From the NCBI GenBank assembly GCA_949287075.1, contig CASEEU010000043.1:1-32973 (forward strand): a stretch of DNA of 32,973 bases, given 5' to 3'. The notes beneath the pieces are model-generated. The model made no database searches and was not told the DNA's origin. It was given only the letters and a program-made list of their open reading frames with translations. This document shows positions 14,191-23,123 of the stretch, in pieces. Source of the stretch: an uncultured Eubacteriales bacterium (lineage in GTDB: Bacteria > Bacillota > Clostridia > TANB77 > CAG-508). Both the position numbers and the translations under genes were made by a program. Position 1 is the first letter of the stretch. Every line of letters begins with the position of its first letter.

Positions 14191-14219
14191 TTGAAAAAAT
14201 ATATAAAAAATGGTATAAT
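14191..14219 (+). promoter_or_regulatory. Promoter of the orphan gene at 14275
   Basis: TTGAAA (14191-14196) and a perfect TATAAT (14214-14219) have a 17-bp spacer. The short leader holds a small ACAGA/TCTGT hairpin near 14230-14243. Confidence 0.8.
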
Positions 14220-14274
14220 AAATAAGATGACAGAAAAATCTGTTATACAAAAGAAGTAGGAGGAGAGTGTTACT

Positions 14275-14586
14275 ATGTATGAAGAAAGCGTATCAAAGCG
14301 GATGAAAGAAGGGGTGATGATTGATGCACACCCTAGGATAAGTACGATGCTTGCGTTTAAAGTTCTGGATAAAGAAGGATACAATCCAAGAACGGATCGC
14401 ATTGATTATTGTACTGAATATCAAGATCAGTTTACAAGAGTCAAGTACTTGAAAACATCTCGTGAAATAGATGAGCAGACGGGAAAAGAGTACTTATGTC
14501 GGCATTATGCAATGAGGATGCCAGACAAATATGTTCCTGTAAAAGAGGCTCCACAAGGAGTCATCTGCTCTGAAGAAGACATCTAA
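14275..14586 (+). CDS. Orphan cytosolic protein
   Basis: 103 residues, family not recognised. It has no signal peptide or membrane span, mixed charge, and a basic/polar character. A strong AGGAGGAG precedes the ATG, and a private promoter and a GC-rich terminator surround it. Codon use (GCG, CGG, CTG, CGC, ACG) is visibly less AT-biased than spoVM, rpmB or tig next door, and like the orphan at 12599. Single-gene units of this type, with strong signals and foreign-looking codons, may be recent arrivals or highly expressed genes. No function is assigned. Confidence 0.72.
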   Translation: MYEESVSKRMKEGVMIDAHPRISTMLAFKVLDKEGYNPRTDRIDYCTEYQDQFTRVKYLKTSREIDEQTGKEYLCRHYAMRMPDKYVPVKEAPQGVICSEEDI

Positions 14587-14600
14587 CTTAGTAACAAAGA

Positions 14601-14633
14601 AAAAAGACCGCACGTTCGTTGCGGTCTTTTTCT
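14601..14633 (+). terminator. Intrinsic terminator after the 14275 gene
   Basis: A 12-bp stem (14601-14612 with 14620-14631), with further ACG/CGT pairing possible in the loop, ends in a T run. It is one of the most GC-rich hairpins in the window. Confidence 0.92.
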
Positions 14634-14658
14634 TATACTCAAGAGTGGTTCTTATATC

Positions 14659-14678
14659 AAAAAAAGAGCTTATGCTCT
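14659..14678 (-). terminator. Intrinsic terminator of rpmB
   Basis: On the minus strand a short AGAGC/GCTCT stem with loop ATAA is followed by seven T. The rpmB stop codon lies in the loop region. Confidence 0.7.
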
Positions 14679-14867
14679 CTTTACTTTTCCATTTTTTAAA
14701 CATTTAGCACATACATAAATTCTCTTTGTTTCACCATTTTCTGTAACTTTAACACTTCTTAAATTTGGTTTCCATGTACGTGGTGATCTTTTACTAATGT
14801 GAGAACGTGTAATACTAAGTTTATTTCCATGATTAACTGATTTTTCACAAATTGCACATTTAGCCAT
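14670..14867 (-). CDS. rpmB: 50S ribosomal protein L28
   Basis: 65 residues from the ATG at 14867, chosen for the GGAGGTG site upstream; an in-frame alternative start four codons earlier overlaps that site. The start MAKCAICEKSV, the HGNKLS and SHISKRS blocks and the terminal ICVAKCL-like stretch (VCAKCLKNGKVKR) are diagnostic. Cys4/Cys7 and Cys53/Cys56-type pairs make this the zinc-binding form. It is a structural protein of the large ribosomal subunit. It is leftward and single, near spoVM as in Bacillus, but on the opposite strand. Confidence 0.97.
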   Translation of the reverse strand: MAKCAICEKSVNHGNKLSITRSHISKRSPRTWKPNLRSVKVTENGETKRIYVCAKCLKNGKVKRA

Positions 14868-14969
14868 TCTTAATTGCACCTCCTAATTTTTAAAATAAAC
14901 TGACTATTAACAAGTTTAACACAAAAGTATGAAAAAAACAAGTATTTTTCAAAAAATATTTAAAAATCC

Positions 14970-14997
14970 TTGCAAATTAGGAAAAATGTGGTATAAT
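14970..14997 (+). promoter_or_regulatory. Promoter of tig
   Basis: TTGCAA (14970-14975) and TATAAT (14992-14997) have a 16-bp spacer, 40 bp before the start codon. Confidence 0.7.
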
Positions 14998-15037
14998 AAT
15001 TAAGCTATATGATGAATAAAGAAAGGATTGAATAAGA

Positions 15038-16324
15038 ATGGAATGTAAAGTAGAAAAAACAAAAAACGCAAATGAAGTAAAATTAAATGTAACAATAGAA
15101 GCTGAAAAATTTGATGAGGCTATTAAAAAAGTATATTTTAAAAGTGCAAAATATTTTAATATACCAGGATTTAGAAAAGGTAAAGCACCAATGAATATTG
15201 TTGAAAAATATTATGGAAAAGAAATATTCTATGAAGATGCTTTTAATGAAGTAGTTCCAGAAGAATTAGAAAAAGCAGTAGAAGAGAATAAGTTAGAAGT
15301 TGTTAGTAGACCAGATATAGAAGTAACACAAATAGGAAAAGGACAAGACTTAATTTTTACAGCAGTATTCCAAACAAAACCAGAAGCAGAACTTGGAAAA
15401 TATAAAGGTGTAGAAATCAAAAAAATAGAGTATAAAGTAACAGACGAAGATATAGAACATGAATTAGGACATATGCAAGAACATAATTCAAGATTAATAT
15501 CTGTAGAAGATAGACCAGTAGAAAAAGGAGATATTGCCAATATTAATTTTGAAGGATTTGTAGATGGAGTTGCTTTTGAAGGTGGAAAAGCAGAAAACCA
15601 TGACTTAGAAATTGGAAGCAATACATTTATCCCAGGATTTGAAGACCAAATTATTGGAATGAAAATTGATGAAGAAAAAGATATTCAAGTAAAATTTCCA
15701 GATGAATATTTCTCAAAAGATTTAGCTGGAAAAGATGCTACATTTAAAGTAAAAGTAAATGAAATCAAGAAAAAAGAATTACCAACATTAGATGATGAAT
15801 TTGCAAAAGATGTTAGTGAATTCGATACATTAAAAGAATTAAAAGCAAGTATTAAAGAAAAACAACAAAAACAAAATGATGAAAGAGAAAAATATGAAAC
15901 ACAAGATGCTGTTATCAAAGCAGTATGTGAAAATGTAAAAGTAGATATTCCATCAGGAATGATTGAAACAGAAACAGAAAACATGTTAAAAGATATGGAA
16001 CAAAGATTATCATATCAAGGATTAAAATTAGATCAATATCTTCAAATGATGGGAAAAACAAGAGAAGAAATGCAAAAAGAATATGAGCCTCAAGCAACAG
16101 AAGCAATAAAATCTCGTTTAGCAATTGAAGCAGTTATTAAAGCTGAAAAAATAGAGGTAGCAGATATCGATATAGATGAAAAAATAAAAGAAATGGCTAA
16201 AAATTATGGTAGAGAAAATGATGAAGAATTCTTGAAAAATGAAAATGTAAGAAATTATATCAAACAAGGATTAGAATCAGAAAAAGCACTTGAATTTTTA
16301 GTAGAAAATGCAAAAATAAAATAG
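15038..16324 (+). CDS. tig: Trigger factor
   Basis: 428 residues, full length. The N-terminal ribosome-binding domain carries GFRKGKAP (44-51), an FKBP-type prolyl isomerase domain runs roughly 150-240 (VEKGDIANINFEGFVDG start), and a long helical C-terminal chaperone domain follows. The protein binds uL23 at the exit tunnel and shields nascent chains. AAAGGATTG precedes the ATG. It lies upstream of clpP and clpX, a common order in bacteria, but here a terminator and a new promoter separate it from clpP. Confidence 0.98.
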   Translation: MECKVEKTKNANEVKLNVTIEAEKFDEAIKKVYFKSAKYFNIPGFRKGKAPMNIVEKYYGKEIFYEDAFNEVVPEELEKAVEENKLEVVSRPDIEVTQIGKGQDLIFTAVFQTKPEAELGKYKGVEIKKIEYKVTDEDIEHELGHMQEHNSRLISVEDRPVEKGDIANINFEGFVDGVAFEGGKAENHDLEIGSNTFIPGFEDQIIGMKIDEEKDIQVKFPDEYFSKDLAGKDATFKVKVNEIKKKELPTLDDEFAKDVSEFDTLKELKASIKEKQQKQNDEREKYETQDAVIKAVCENVKVDIPSGMIETETENMLKDMEQRLSYQGLKLDQYLQMMGKTREEMQKEYEPQATEAIKSRLAIEAVIKAEKIEVADIDIDEKIKEMAKNYGRENDEEFLKNENVRNYIKQGLESEKALEFLVENAKIK

Positions 16325-16341
16325 AATAAAATCATGAAAGG

Positions 16342-16386
16342 TTGGGGTGTTAAATGTTATAGTTAAATTTTAACCCCAGCTTTTTT
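16342..16386 (+). terminator. Intrinsic terminator after tig
   Basis: A TGGGGT/ACCCCA-based stem, extended by TTAAAT/AATTTA pairing with a small bulge, is followed by TTTTTT (16381-16386). The last T bases also begin the clpP -35 box. Confidence 0.8.
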
Positions 16387-16413
16387 GACAATTAGATTTT
16401 AGTAGCATATAGT
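16385..16413 (+). promoter_or_regulatory. Promoter of clpP
   Basis: A perfect TTGACA (16385-16390) and TATAGT (16408-16413) have a 17-bp spacer. It is enclosed by the inverted repeat described separately. No complete CtsR box (two GGTCAAA half sites) is present. Confidence 0.85.
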
Positions 16414-16428
16414 ATGGTTAATTGTCAA
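16385..16428. promoter_or_regulatory. Inverted repeat straddling the clpP promoter
   Basis: TTGACAATTA (16385-16394) and TAATTGTCAA (16419-16428) are perfect reverse complements separated by 24 bp. The left arm includes the -35 and the right arm lies at about the start site. This is the geometry expected of a repressor operator, but no known regulator is identified. Confidence 0.5.
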
Positions 16429-16484
16429 AAGAAAATAAACAAGAAATATTTAATAAATAAAAGAGTTCAAAGGAGGTTTTTAAT

Positions 16485-17090
16485 ATGTTAGAAAAAGCAA
16501 GTTTAGTACCTTATGTCATAGAACAAACAAGTAAAGGAGAAAGATCTTATGATATTTTTTCAAGATTACTAAAAGACAGAATTATCTTTTTAGGAGAAGA
16601 TGTAAATCCAACAACATCAAGTTTAGTAATTGCACAATTATTATTTTTAGAATCAGAAGATCCAGATAAAGATATCAACTTATATATTAATTCACCAGGA
16701 GGTTCTATCACAGACGGAATGGGAATTATTGATACAATGAATTATATAAAATGTCCAGTATCAACAATTTGTATAGGAATGGCAGCTAGTATGGGAGCGG
16801 CTTTATTGGCTGCTGGAGAAAAAGGAAAGAGATTTGCAACACCAAATGCAGAAATCTTAATTCACCAACCACTAATCGGTGGTGGAGGACTTTCAGGTCA
16901 AGCAACAGAAATTAAAATTCATGCAGACCATTTAGTAAAAACAAGAGAAAAACTAAATAAATTCTTAAGTGAAAGAACAGGTCAAACAGTTGAACAAATC
17001 CAAAAAGATACAGAAAGAGATAATTATATGACAGCAGAAGAAGCTTTACAATACGGATTGATTGATGGAATTATGGACAAAAGAAAATGA
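16485..17090 (+). CDS. clpP: ATP-dependent Clp protease proteolytic subunit
   Basis: 201 residues, normal. The catalytic triad is visible as Ser102 (GMAASMG), His127 (LIHQPL) and Asp175 (QKDTERD), with an N-terminal [16 protein letters not shown] segment typical of ClpP. Fourteen subunits form the chamber that degrades proteins unfolded by ClpX or ClpC. AAAGGAGGT precedes the ATG. It has its own promoter and is followed 102 bp later by clpX, which also has its own. Confidence 0.98.
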   Translation: MLEKASLVPYVIEQTSKGERSYDIFSRLLKDRIIFLGEDVNPTTSSLVIAQLLFLESEDPDKDINLYINSPGGSITDGMGIIDTMNYIKCPVSTICIGMAASMGAALLAAGEKGKRFATPNAEILIHQPLIGGGGLSGQATEIKIHADHLVKTREKLNKFLSERTGQTVEQIQKDTERDNYMTAEEALQYGLIDGIMDKRK

Positions 17091-17102
17091 TATAAAAATC
17101 TT

Positions 17103-17131
17103 TTGAAATATTAAAAAAACGAGTGTATAAT
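17103..17131 (+). promoter_or_regulatory. Promoter of clpX
   Basis: TTGAAA (17103-17108) and a perfect TATAAT (17126-17131) have a 17-bp spacer. A second TATAAT-like box lies about 20 bp downstream. Confidence 0.75.
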
Positions 17132-17191
17132 AATTGTTAATTTTAATATAATATATGAAAGAAAGATTTTAGGAAGGAATGAAAAAAACAA

Positions 17192-18514
17192 ATGGCAAAA
17201 AATGATGTACCAAAAAGTGTAAGATGTTCATTTTGTGGTAAGGCACAAGAAAATGTTAGAAAAATTGTTGCAGGTCCAGGTGTATATATATGTGATGAAT
17301 GTATAGACCTTTGCAATAGTATTATTGAATCTGAATTATATGATGACGATAAAGCAGGATATACTTTAAATGAATTAAACGATATTCCAAGTCCAAGAGA
17401 AATCAAAAAAGTATTAGATGATTATGTGATTGGGCAAGAAGATGCAAAAAAAACATTATCTGTTGCAGTATATAACCATTATAAAAGAATTGCACATGAG
17501 GAAGTAGCAACCAAAGATGATGATGTGGAAATTCAAAAAAGCAATATTTTATTATTAGGGCCAACAGGTTGTGGAAAAACGCTACTTGCAAGAACATTAG
17601 CAAGGATTCTAGATGTTCCTTTTGCAATTGCAGATGCCACAACACTCACAGAAGCGGGATATGTTGGTGAAGATGTTGAAAATATCTTGTTGAAATTGAT
17701 TCAAGCAGCAGATGGAGATGTTCAAAAAGCAGAAAAAGGTATTATTTATATAGATGAAATAGATAAAATTACTAGAAAATCAGAAAATCCATCTATCACA
17801 AGAGACGTTAGTGGAGAAGGTGTTCAACAAGCTTTACTAAAAATTATTGAAGGAACGATTGCATCTGTACCACCACAAGGAGGAAGAAAGCATCCAAATC
17901 AAGAATTGATTCAAATTAATACAGAGAATATATTAATTATCTGTGGAGGTGCATTTGAAGGATTAGAAAATATTATAAAAGATAGAACAGGAAAAAAATC
18001 TATTGGATTTGGCTCTAAAATAGAAAGTACAAAAGAAATTAGTAAATATGAAGTGTTTAAAGAATTATTACCACAAGATTTATTAAAATATGGTTTGATT
18101 CCAGAATTCATAGGAAGATTACCGATTGTGGCAACTTTACAAGAATTAGATAGAGAAGCATTAATTGAAATATTAAAAGAACCTAAAAATTCATTAATTA
18201 AACAATATCAAAAATTATTTGAAATTGATGGAGTAGAATTAATATTTGAAGAAGATGCATTAGGAGCAATTGTTGATAAAGCAATTGAAAGAAAAACAGG
18301 AGCAAGAGGGTTGCGTTCTATTATTGAAGAAAGAATGAGAGATATCATGTTTGATATTCCATCAAATCCAAATATTGAAAAATGTATTATTACAAAGCAA
18401 ACCATATTAGATAATGAAGCACCTGATATTATTATCAATACCAATAAACAAAAACAACAAAAAGGTAAGAAAAAAAGACAAGTGCCAGAAAGTGAAGAAA
18501 AAGAAACAGCATAA
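17192..18514 (+). CDS. clpX: ATP-dependent Clp protease ATP-binding subunit ClpX
   Basis: 440 residues. The N-terminal C4 zinc-binding domain uses Cys12, Cys15, Cys34 and Cys37. The AAA+ module has Walker A GPTGCGKT (123-130), Walker B YIDEIDK, and an IGF-type ClpP-docking loop seen as SIGFG. The C-terminus ends in a basic Gln/Lys-rich tail. ClpX unfolds tagged substrates and feeds them to ClpP. The start codon lies 14 bases after AGGAAGG, longer than ideal; an ATG at 17179 opens a nine-codon frame overlapping the clpX start, so translation may be coupled. Confidence 0.98.
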   Translation: MAKNDVPKSVRCSFCGKAQENVRKIVAGPGVYICDECIDLCNSIIESELYDDDKAGYTLNELNDIPSPREIKKVLDDYVIGQEDAKKTLSVAVYNHYKRIAHEEVATKDDDVEIQKSNILLLGPTGCGKTLLARTLARILDVPFAIADATTLTEAGYVGEDVENILLKLIQAADGDVQKAEKGIIYIDEIDKITRKSENPSITRDVSGEGVQQALLKIIEGTIASVPPQGGRKHPNQELIQINTENILIICGGAFEGLENIIKDRTGKKSIGFGSKIESTKEISKYEVFKELLPQDLLKYGLIPEFIGRLPIVATLQELDREALIEILKEPKNSLIKQYQKLFEIDGVELIFEEDALGAIVDKAIERKTGARGLRSIIEERMRDIMFDIPSNPNIEKCIITKQTILDNEAPDIIINTNKQKQQKGKKKRQVPESEEKETA

Positions 18515-18518
18515 AATA

Positions 18519-18556
18519 AAAACTACTTTTGATGTATGATCAAGAGTAGTTTTTTA
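18519..18556 (+). terminator. Intrinsic terminator after clpX
   Basis: A stem of about 14 bp (18519-18533 with 18539-18552) with one G.T pair and a five-base loop ends in TTTTTT. Confidence 0.88.
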
Positions 18557-18576
18557 AGTTCATATAGAATTTTAAG

Positions 18577-18605
18577 TTGAAATAACCAAAGGTGTATGAT
18601 ATAAA
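18577..18605 (+). promoter_or_regulatory. Promoter of the priA-def-fmt operon
   Basis: TTGAAA (18577-18582) and TATAAA (18600-18605) have a 17-bp spacer. Confidence 0.6.
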
Positions 18606-18665
18606 TAATAATATGTAATAAATAAAAATTGTAATAACATAAAAAATAATTTTGAAGAGGTATTC

Positions 18666-20918
18666 ATGGTAGCAGAAGTCATTATTAATAGAGGAGCAAA
18701 AAAACTAAATAGAACCTTTGACTATAACATACCAAAGGAATTAGAAGAACTAATATTAGTGGGAAGTAAAGTATTAGTTCCTTTTGGTAATGGTGGAAAA
18801 CTAACAGAAGCGTTTGTAGTAGGAATCAAAGAAAAATCACAATTTGAAGTAAAAGATATTGCAAAATTAGAAGAAAATTTGAGAAATAAACAAATTGCAC
18901 TAGCGAAATGGATGGCAAAGCGATATTTTTGTAATGTATCAGATTGTATCAAATTGATGCTAACACCAGGAACAAGAAACAAAAATAGAGAAAAAAGAAT
19001 TCAAGATAAAATGATTAATTGTGTATATTTAAAAAAAGATATAGAAGAAATCGAATTTGAAATACAGACTGAAAAGATAAAATCAGAAAAACAAAAAAGG
19101 GTATTGAACTTCATAAAAGACAATGAAGGAGCAACTGTACCAGAAATTGAAATGTTTACAGATTGTGCAAGAGGGATTGTCAATACTTTAGTTAAGAATG
19201 GTTATTTAGAAATTGTAGAAAAAAAGGTAGAAAGAAATCCACTATTAGGGAGAGATTGTGAAAAAACAGAGAAATTACACCTGACGGAAGAACAAGAAAA
19301 AGCCTATAAAAGTGTAGAAGAAGCGATTGATAAAAAACAATATCAACAATTTTTGATATATGGTGTAACAGGTTCTGGAAAAACAGAAGTATATTTACAA
19401 TTAATTGAAAAAGTATTGAATATTGGTAAAAATGCGATTGTATTAGTTCCAGAAATATCTCTAACGCCACAGATGTTAGATCGATTTATTTCACGATTTG
19501 GAAAAGAAGAAATAGCAATTTTACATAGTAAATTATCAATTGGAGAAAGACATGATGAATGGGAAAGAATTCGAGAGAAAAAAGCAAGAATTGTGATAGG
19601 AGCAAGATCTGCTATATTTGCACCAATTGAAAACATTGGAATTATCATTATAGATGAAGAACATGATAGTTCTTACAAATCAGAAACCAATCCCAGATAC
19701 AATGCGAAAGAAATTGCTAAAATTCTAGCAAAAGACAATCAAGCACCATTGGTATTAGGAAGCGCAACACCAGATATGACAACTTTCTATCATGCAACAA
19801 ATGAAGATGCATTCGGAAATACCAAGATGAAACTATTAACACTTACTAAAAGAGCAAATCAATCTTCACTTCCAAAAGTAGAAATTATTGATTTGAAACA
19901 AGAGCTAGCAAATGGAAATCGCTCAATGCTTAGTATGGAGTTGTATAATTGTATTGAAGAAAATTTAAAACAAAAAAGACAAACGATTTTGTTTTTAAAT
20001 AGAAGAGGATACTCTACATTTATCATGTGCAGAAATTGTGGGTATACTGTAAAATGTCCAAATTGTAATATTAGCATGACATATCATAGTTATGAAAGAA
20101 AATTAAAATGTCATTATTGTGGACATGAAGAAAACATTGTAACTATTTGTCCAGAATGTCATAGTGATAAAATTCGATATTTTGGAACAGGAACGCAAAA
20201 ATTAGAACAAGAAATTCATAAACAATTTCCCGAAGCATCTACTATTCGAATGGATATTGATACTGTCACAAAGAAAAATTCACATGAAGTGATTTTAAAT
20301 ACATTTAAAAATGAGAATATTGATATTTTAATTGGAACACAAATGGTAGTAAAAGGGCATCATTTTCCTAATGTGACATTAGTTGGTGTTATTGCAGCAG
20401 ATAGCTCTTTAAATATCGATGATTATAGAGCAAATGAAAGAACTTTCCAAATTTTAACACAAGTAGCAGGAAGAGCAGGTAGAGAAAATTTGCCAGGAAA
20501 AGTGATTATTCAGACATATAATCCAGACAATTTTAGCATTATTTGTGCACAAAAACAAAATTATGATTTATTTTATGAAACAGAAATTGCACTTAGAGAA
20601 CAGTTGAAATATCCGCCATTTTGCGATATAATATTGATTGGATTAAATAGCTATCAAGAGGCAGAGATAAAAAATGTATCTGGTAAAATATATCAGTATT
20701 TAGAAAAAAGATTGAATAAAGAAGAATTTAAAGTATTAAGACCAATGCCTTGTCCGATTGATAAAATTCAAAATCGATACAGATGGAGAATTATCATAAA
20801 AGGAAAGATGACAGAAGAGGCAAATGAAATTCTAAATGCTTGCTTAAAAGAGATATATCAGGAAAATATAAAAGATACGAGGATTTCGATTGATGTTAAT
20901 CCAAATAATATGAGTTAA
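18666..20918 (+). CDS. priA: Primosomal protein N' (replication restart helicase)
   Basis: 750 residues, typical of Firmicutes PriA. The order is an N-terminal DNA-binding region, Walker A GVTGSGKTE (about 235-243), Walker B DEEHD (about 333), an eight-cysteine double zinc site (about 455-502, CRNCGYTVKCPNC and following CxxC pairs), helicase motifs V/VI (GTQMVVKGHHF, QVAGRAGR), and a C-terminal domain. It is a 3'-5' helicase that reloads the replisome at stalled forks. GAGGT precedes the ATG. It is the first gene of a priA-def-fmt operon. Confidence 0.98.
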   Translation: MVAEVIINRGAKKLNRTFDYNIPKELEELILVGSKVLVPFGNGGKLTEAFVVGIKEKSQFEVKDIAKLEENLRNKQIALAKWMAKRYFCNVSDCIKLMLTPGTRNKNREKRIQDKMINCVYLKKDIEEIEFEIQTEKIKSEKQKRVLNFIKDNEGATVPEIEMFTDCARGIVNTLVKNGYLEIVEKKVERNPLLGRDCEKTEKLHLTEEQEKAYKSVEEAIDKKQYQQFLIYGVTGSGKTEVYLQLIEKVLNIGKNAIVLVPEISLTPQMLDRFISRFGKEEIAILHSKLSIGERHDEWERIREKKARIVIGARSAIFAPIENIGIIIIDEEHDSSYKSETNPRYNAKEIAKILAKDNQAPLVLGSATPDMTTFYHATNEDAFGNTKMKLLTLTKRANQSSLPKVEIIDLKQELANGNRSMLSMELYNCIEENLKQKRQTILFLNRRGYSTFIMCRNCGYTVKCPNCNISMTYHSYERKLKCHYCGHEENIVTICPECHSDKIRYFGTGTQKLEQEIHKQFPEASTIRMDIDTVTKKNSHEVILNTFKNENIDILIGTQMVVKGHHFPNVTLVGVIAADSSLNIDDYRANERTFQILTQVAGRAGRENLPGKVIIQTYNPDNFSIICAQKQNYDLFYETEIALREQLKYPPFCDIILIGLNSYQEAEIKNVSGKIYQYLEKRLNKEEFKVLRPMPCPIDKIQNRYRWRIIIKGKMTEEANEILNACLKEIYQENIKDTRISIDVNPNNMS

Positions 20919-20979
20919 TTCAATGGATAAATATAAAAAGAATAATATCCTAAAACAACAAGGAAGGGAAGGAAGATAT

Positions 20980-21468
20980 ATGGCAATTAGAAATTTAAGA
21001 TATCAAGGAGATGACATTTTAAAGAAAAAATCAAGAGAAGTTCCAGAAGAAGAGATTGCAAGTGAAAAAATACAATCCTTAATTGATGATATGATAGAAA
21101 CGATGCATAGATATAATGGAGTAGGACTAGCTGCCGTTCAAGTAGGTGTGCTAAAAAGAATTGTAGTAATTGATTTATATGATGACCATGGTCCAATTGT
21201 ATTAATTAATCCTGTTGTTATAAAAACAAAAGGAGAACAAGAAGTTGATGAAGGATGTTTGAGTTTTCCAAATGAATTTGCAAAAGTAATTAGACCAGCA
21301 GAAGTGGTAGCAGAATATACAGATAGAGATGGAAAACGAATGAGAGTAAAGGCAAAAGAATTATTAGCGCAAGTTATTTCTCATGAACTTGACCATTTAG
21401 AAGGAGAATTATTTATAGATAAAATTATTCCAGGAACCTTAGAGTATATTGAACCGGAAAAAGGATAA
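20980..21468 (+). CDS. def: Peptide deformylase
   Basis: 162 residues from the ATG at 20980, preceded by AAGGAAG; an in-frame ATG at 20923 would add 19 non-conserved residues without a ribosome binding site. All three family motifs are intact: GVGLAAVQ (47-54), EGCLS (91-95, metal ligand Cys93) and HELDH (135-139, His135/His139 ligands and catalytic Glu136). The enzyme removes the formyl group from nascent proteins. It is paired with fmt, which adds that group to the initiator tRNA. Confidence 0.97.
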   Translation: MAIRNLRYQGDDILKKKSREVPEEEIASEKIQSLIDDMIETMHRYNGVGLAAVQVGVLKRIVVIDLYDDHGPIVLINPVVIKTKGEQEVDEGCLSFPNEFAKVIRPAEVVAEYTDRDGKRMRVKAKELLAQVISHELDHLEGELFIDKIIPGTLEYIEPEKG

Positions 21469-21479
21469 AGGAGAAAAGT

Positions 21480-22436
21480 ATGAAAATTGTATTTATGGGA
21501 ACACCAGATTTTGCAGAAGAAAGCTTAAAAGCAATCTATGAAGCAGGTTATGAAATTATCGGTGTGGTAACAAATCCAGATAGACCAAAAGGAAGAGGAA
21601 TGAAAATGATTCCAAGTCCTGTAAAAGAATTTGCGATGGAAAAGAATTTAATACTTTATCAACCAGAAAAAGTAAAAAATAATGAAGAATTTGCAAATGA
21701 ATTAAAAGCATTACAACCTGATGTTATTTGTGTGGTAGCTTATGGAAAGATATTACCAAAAGAAATATTAGATATCCCACCATATGGTTGTATTAATGTT
21801 CATGCATCATTATTACCTCAATATAGAGGAGCTGCACCTGTTCAATGGTCTGTATTAAATGGAGACAAAATAACAGGTGTGACAACTATGTATATGGATG
21901 TAGGAATGGATACAGGAGATATGATTTTAAAACAAGAAGTGCAAATTGGTGAAGAAGAAACAACCGGAGAGTTATGGGATAGATTAAAGGTAATTGGTGG
22001 AAAGTTATTAGTAGAAACATTAAAACAAATCGAAAAAGGAATTGCTCCAAGAGAAAAGCAAGGAGAAGATTATACAGTTGCACCAATGTTATCAAAAGAT
22101 ATGGCAAAAATTGATTGGAATCATAAAACAGCTGAAGAAATTAAAAATTTGGTTAGAGGATTAAATCCTATCATGGGAGCTTACACATTTTTGAATGGGA
22201 AAAAGATAAAATTTTGGAAAGTGAAAGTTGCCGGAGAAGATGAAATACATGCAGAAAATTTAGGATTTTTAACAAATGGTACAGTGATTATATCAGACCC
22301 TAAAGATGGTATATTTATTAAATGCAAGGAAGGAATTTTAAAAGGTTTAGAAATACAAGGAGAAAATTCAAAAAGAATGTCAATACAAGATTATTTAAGA
22401 GGAAATCCAATACAGGAATTTGATGTTTTTGAATAA
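21480..22436 (+). CDS. fmt: Methionyl-tRNA formyltransferase
   Basis: 318 residues, normal. The formyltransferase fold begins KIVFMGTPDFA. The 10-formyl-THF site motif HASLLPQYRGAAP follows Asn106, with His108 and Asp144 as the catalytic partners, and a C-terminal OB-like tRNA-binding domain follows. It formylates Met-tRNA(fMet) using 10-formyl-THF, which fhs, encoded later in the window, makes. An AAAGGAG site lies 7 bases before the ATG, and def ends 11 bases upstream. A hairpin terminator follows. Confidence 0.97.
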   Translation: MKIVFMGTPDFAEESLKAIYEAGYEIIGVVTNPDRPKGRGMKMIPSPVKEFAMEKNLILYQPEKVKNNEEFANELKALQPDVICVVAYGKILPKEILDIPPYGCINVHASLLPQYRGAAPVQWSVLNGDKITGVTTMYMDVGMDTGDMILKQEVQIGEEETTGELWDRLKVIGGKLLVETLKQIEKGIAPREKQGEDYTVAPMLSKDMAKIDWNHKTAEEIKNLVRGLNPIMGAYTFLNGKKIKFWKVKVAGEDEIHAENLGFLTNGTVIISDPKDGIFIKCKEGILKGLEIQGENSKRMSIQDYLRGNPIQEFDVFE

Positions 22437-22504
22437 CTGCTAATGTTCAATTTATTAAAAAAGTGTAAATATTGTGAAAATAGTTGTAAAATTCATAAAA
22501 AATT

Positions 22505-22540
22505 GATATACTTATATGGAAAAATAAGTATATCTTTTTT
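22505..22540 (+). terminator. Intrinsic terminator after fmt
   Basis: An 11-bp perfect stem (22505-22515 with 22524-22534), an eight-base loop, and TTTTTT. Confidence 0.9.
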
Positions 22541-22563
22541 AAAATTAGAAAAGGTATATAGAT

Positions 22564-22592
22564 TTTTCAAAAGCGAGATTTGTTCGTATAAA
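22564..22592 (+). promoter_or_regulatory. Promoter of the asp23-amaP-nusB-xse operon
   Basis: TTTTCA (22564-22569) and TATAAA (22587-22592) have a 17-bp spacer. Its spacer contains AAGCGAGATTTGT (22571-22583), a 13-mer that recurs before fhs. Confidence 0.5.
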
Positions 22593-22615
22593 AAATAGAA
22601 CAAGGAGGAATTGAT

Positions 22616-23080
22616 ATGGAAGAAGAAAATAAAAATGTGGAAAATGGGGAAGTTGTAGAATTAGATGAAGAAATAAAAACAGATAATGAAGGAATTCAGA
22701 TATCAAGTGATGTTGTAGCTGTTATAGCAGGTGTTGCTGTTTCAGAAGTACGAGGGGTGTCAGGAATGTCAGGAGGATTTGCAGGAGGAATTACAGAAGT
22801 ATTAAGCGGAAAGAAAAATTTAGCAAAAGGAATAAAAGTAGATATTAATGAAGATATAGCTAAAATAGATGTAAACATTATTGTAGAATATGGTTCAAGA
22901 ATACCTGATGTTGCTTTTGAAATCCAAAATAGAGTAAAAAAATCAGTAGAAAATATGACAGGATTAAAAGTAGAAGAAGTTAATGTACATGTTCAAGGAG
23001 TTAATACAGATGCTGTTATGAATGAAAAAGAAGATATACAAGATACAGTAGAAGAAAATAATAATGAGGAAAATCAATAA
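22616..23080 (+). CDS. Asp23/Gls24 family envelope stress protein
   Basis: 154 residues. An acidic N-terminal extension (1-25) is followed by the Asp23 core (about 27-132): ISSDVVAVIAGVAVSEVRGV, a GKKNLAKGIKVDI segment, and the EVNVHVQGV strand, ending in an acidic Asn/Glu tail. It is a soluble protein that in other Firmicutes is tethered to the membrane by AmaP, which is the next gene. AAGGAGG precedes the ATG. As in the Bacillus yqhY-nusB arrangement it heads an operon with nusB and xse genes. Its role is in cell-envelope homeostasis, molecular activity unknown. Confidence 0.9.
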   Translation: MEEENKNVENGEVVELDEEIKTDNEGIQISSDVVAVIAGVAVSEVRGVSGMSGGFAGGITEVLSGKKNLAKGIKVDINEDIAKIDVNIIVEYGSRIPDVAFEIQNRVKKSVENMTGLKVEEVNVHVQGVNTDAVMNEKEDIQDTVEENNNEENQ

Positions 23081-23123
23081 AATAGATAAAAAATAAATCA
23101 TGAATAAAAGGAGAAGAAATGAA

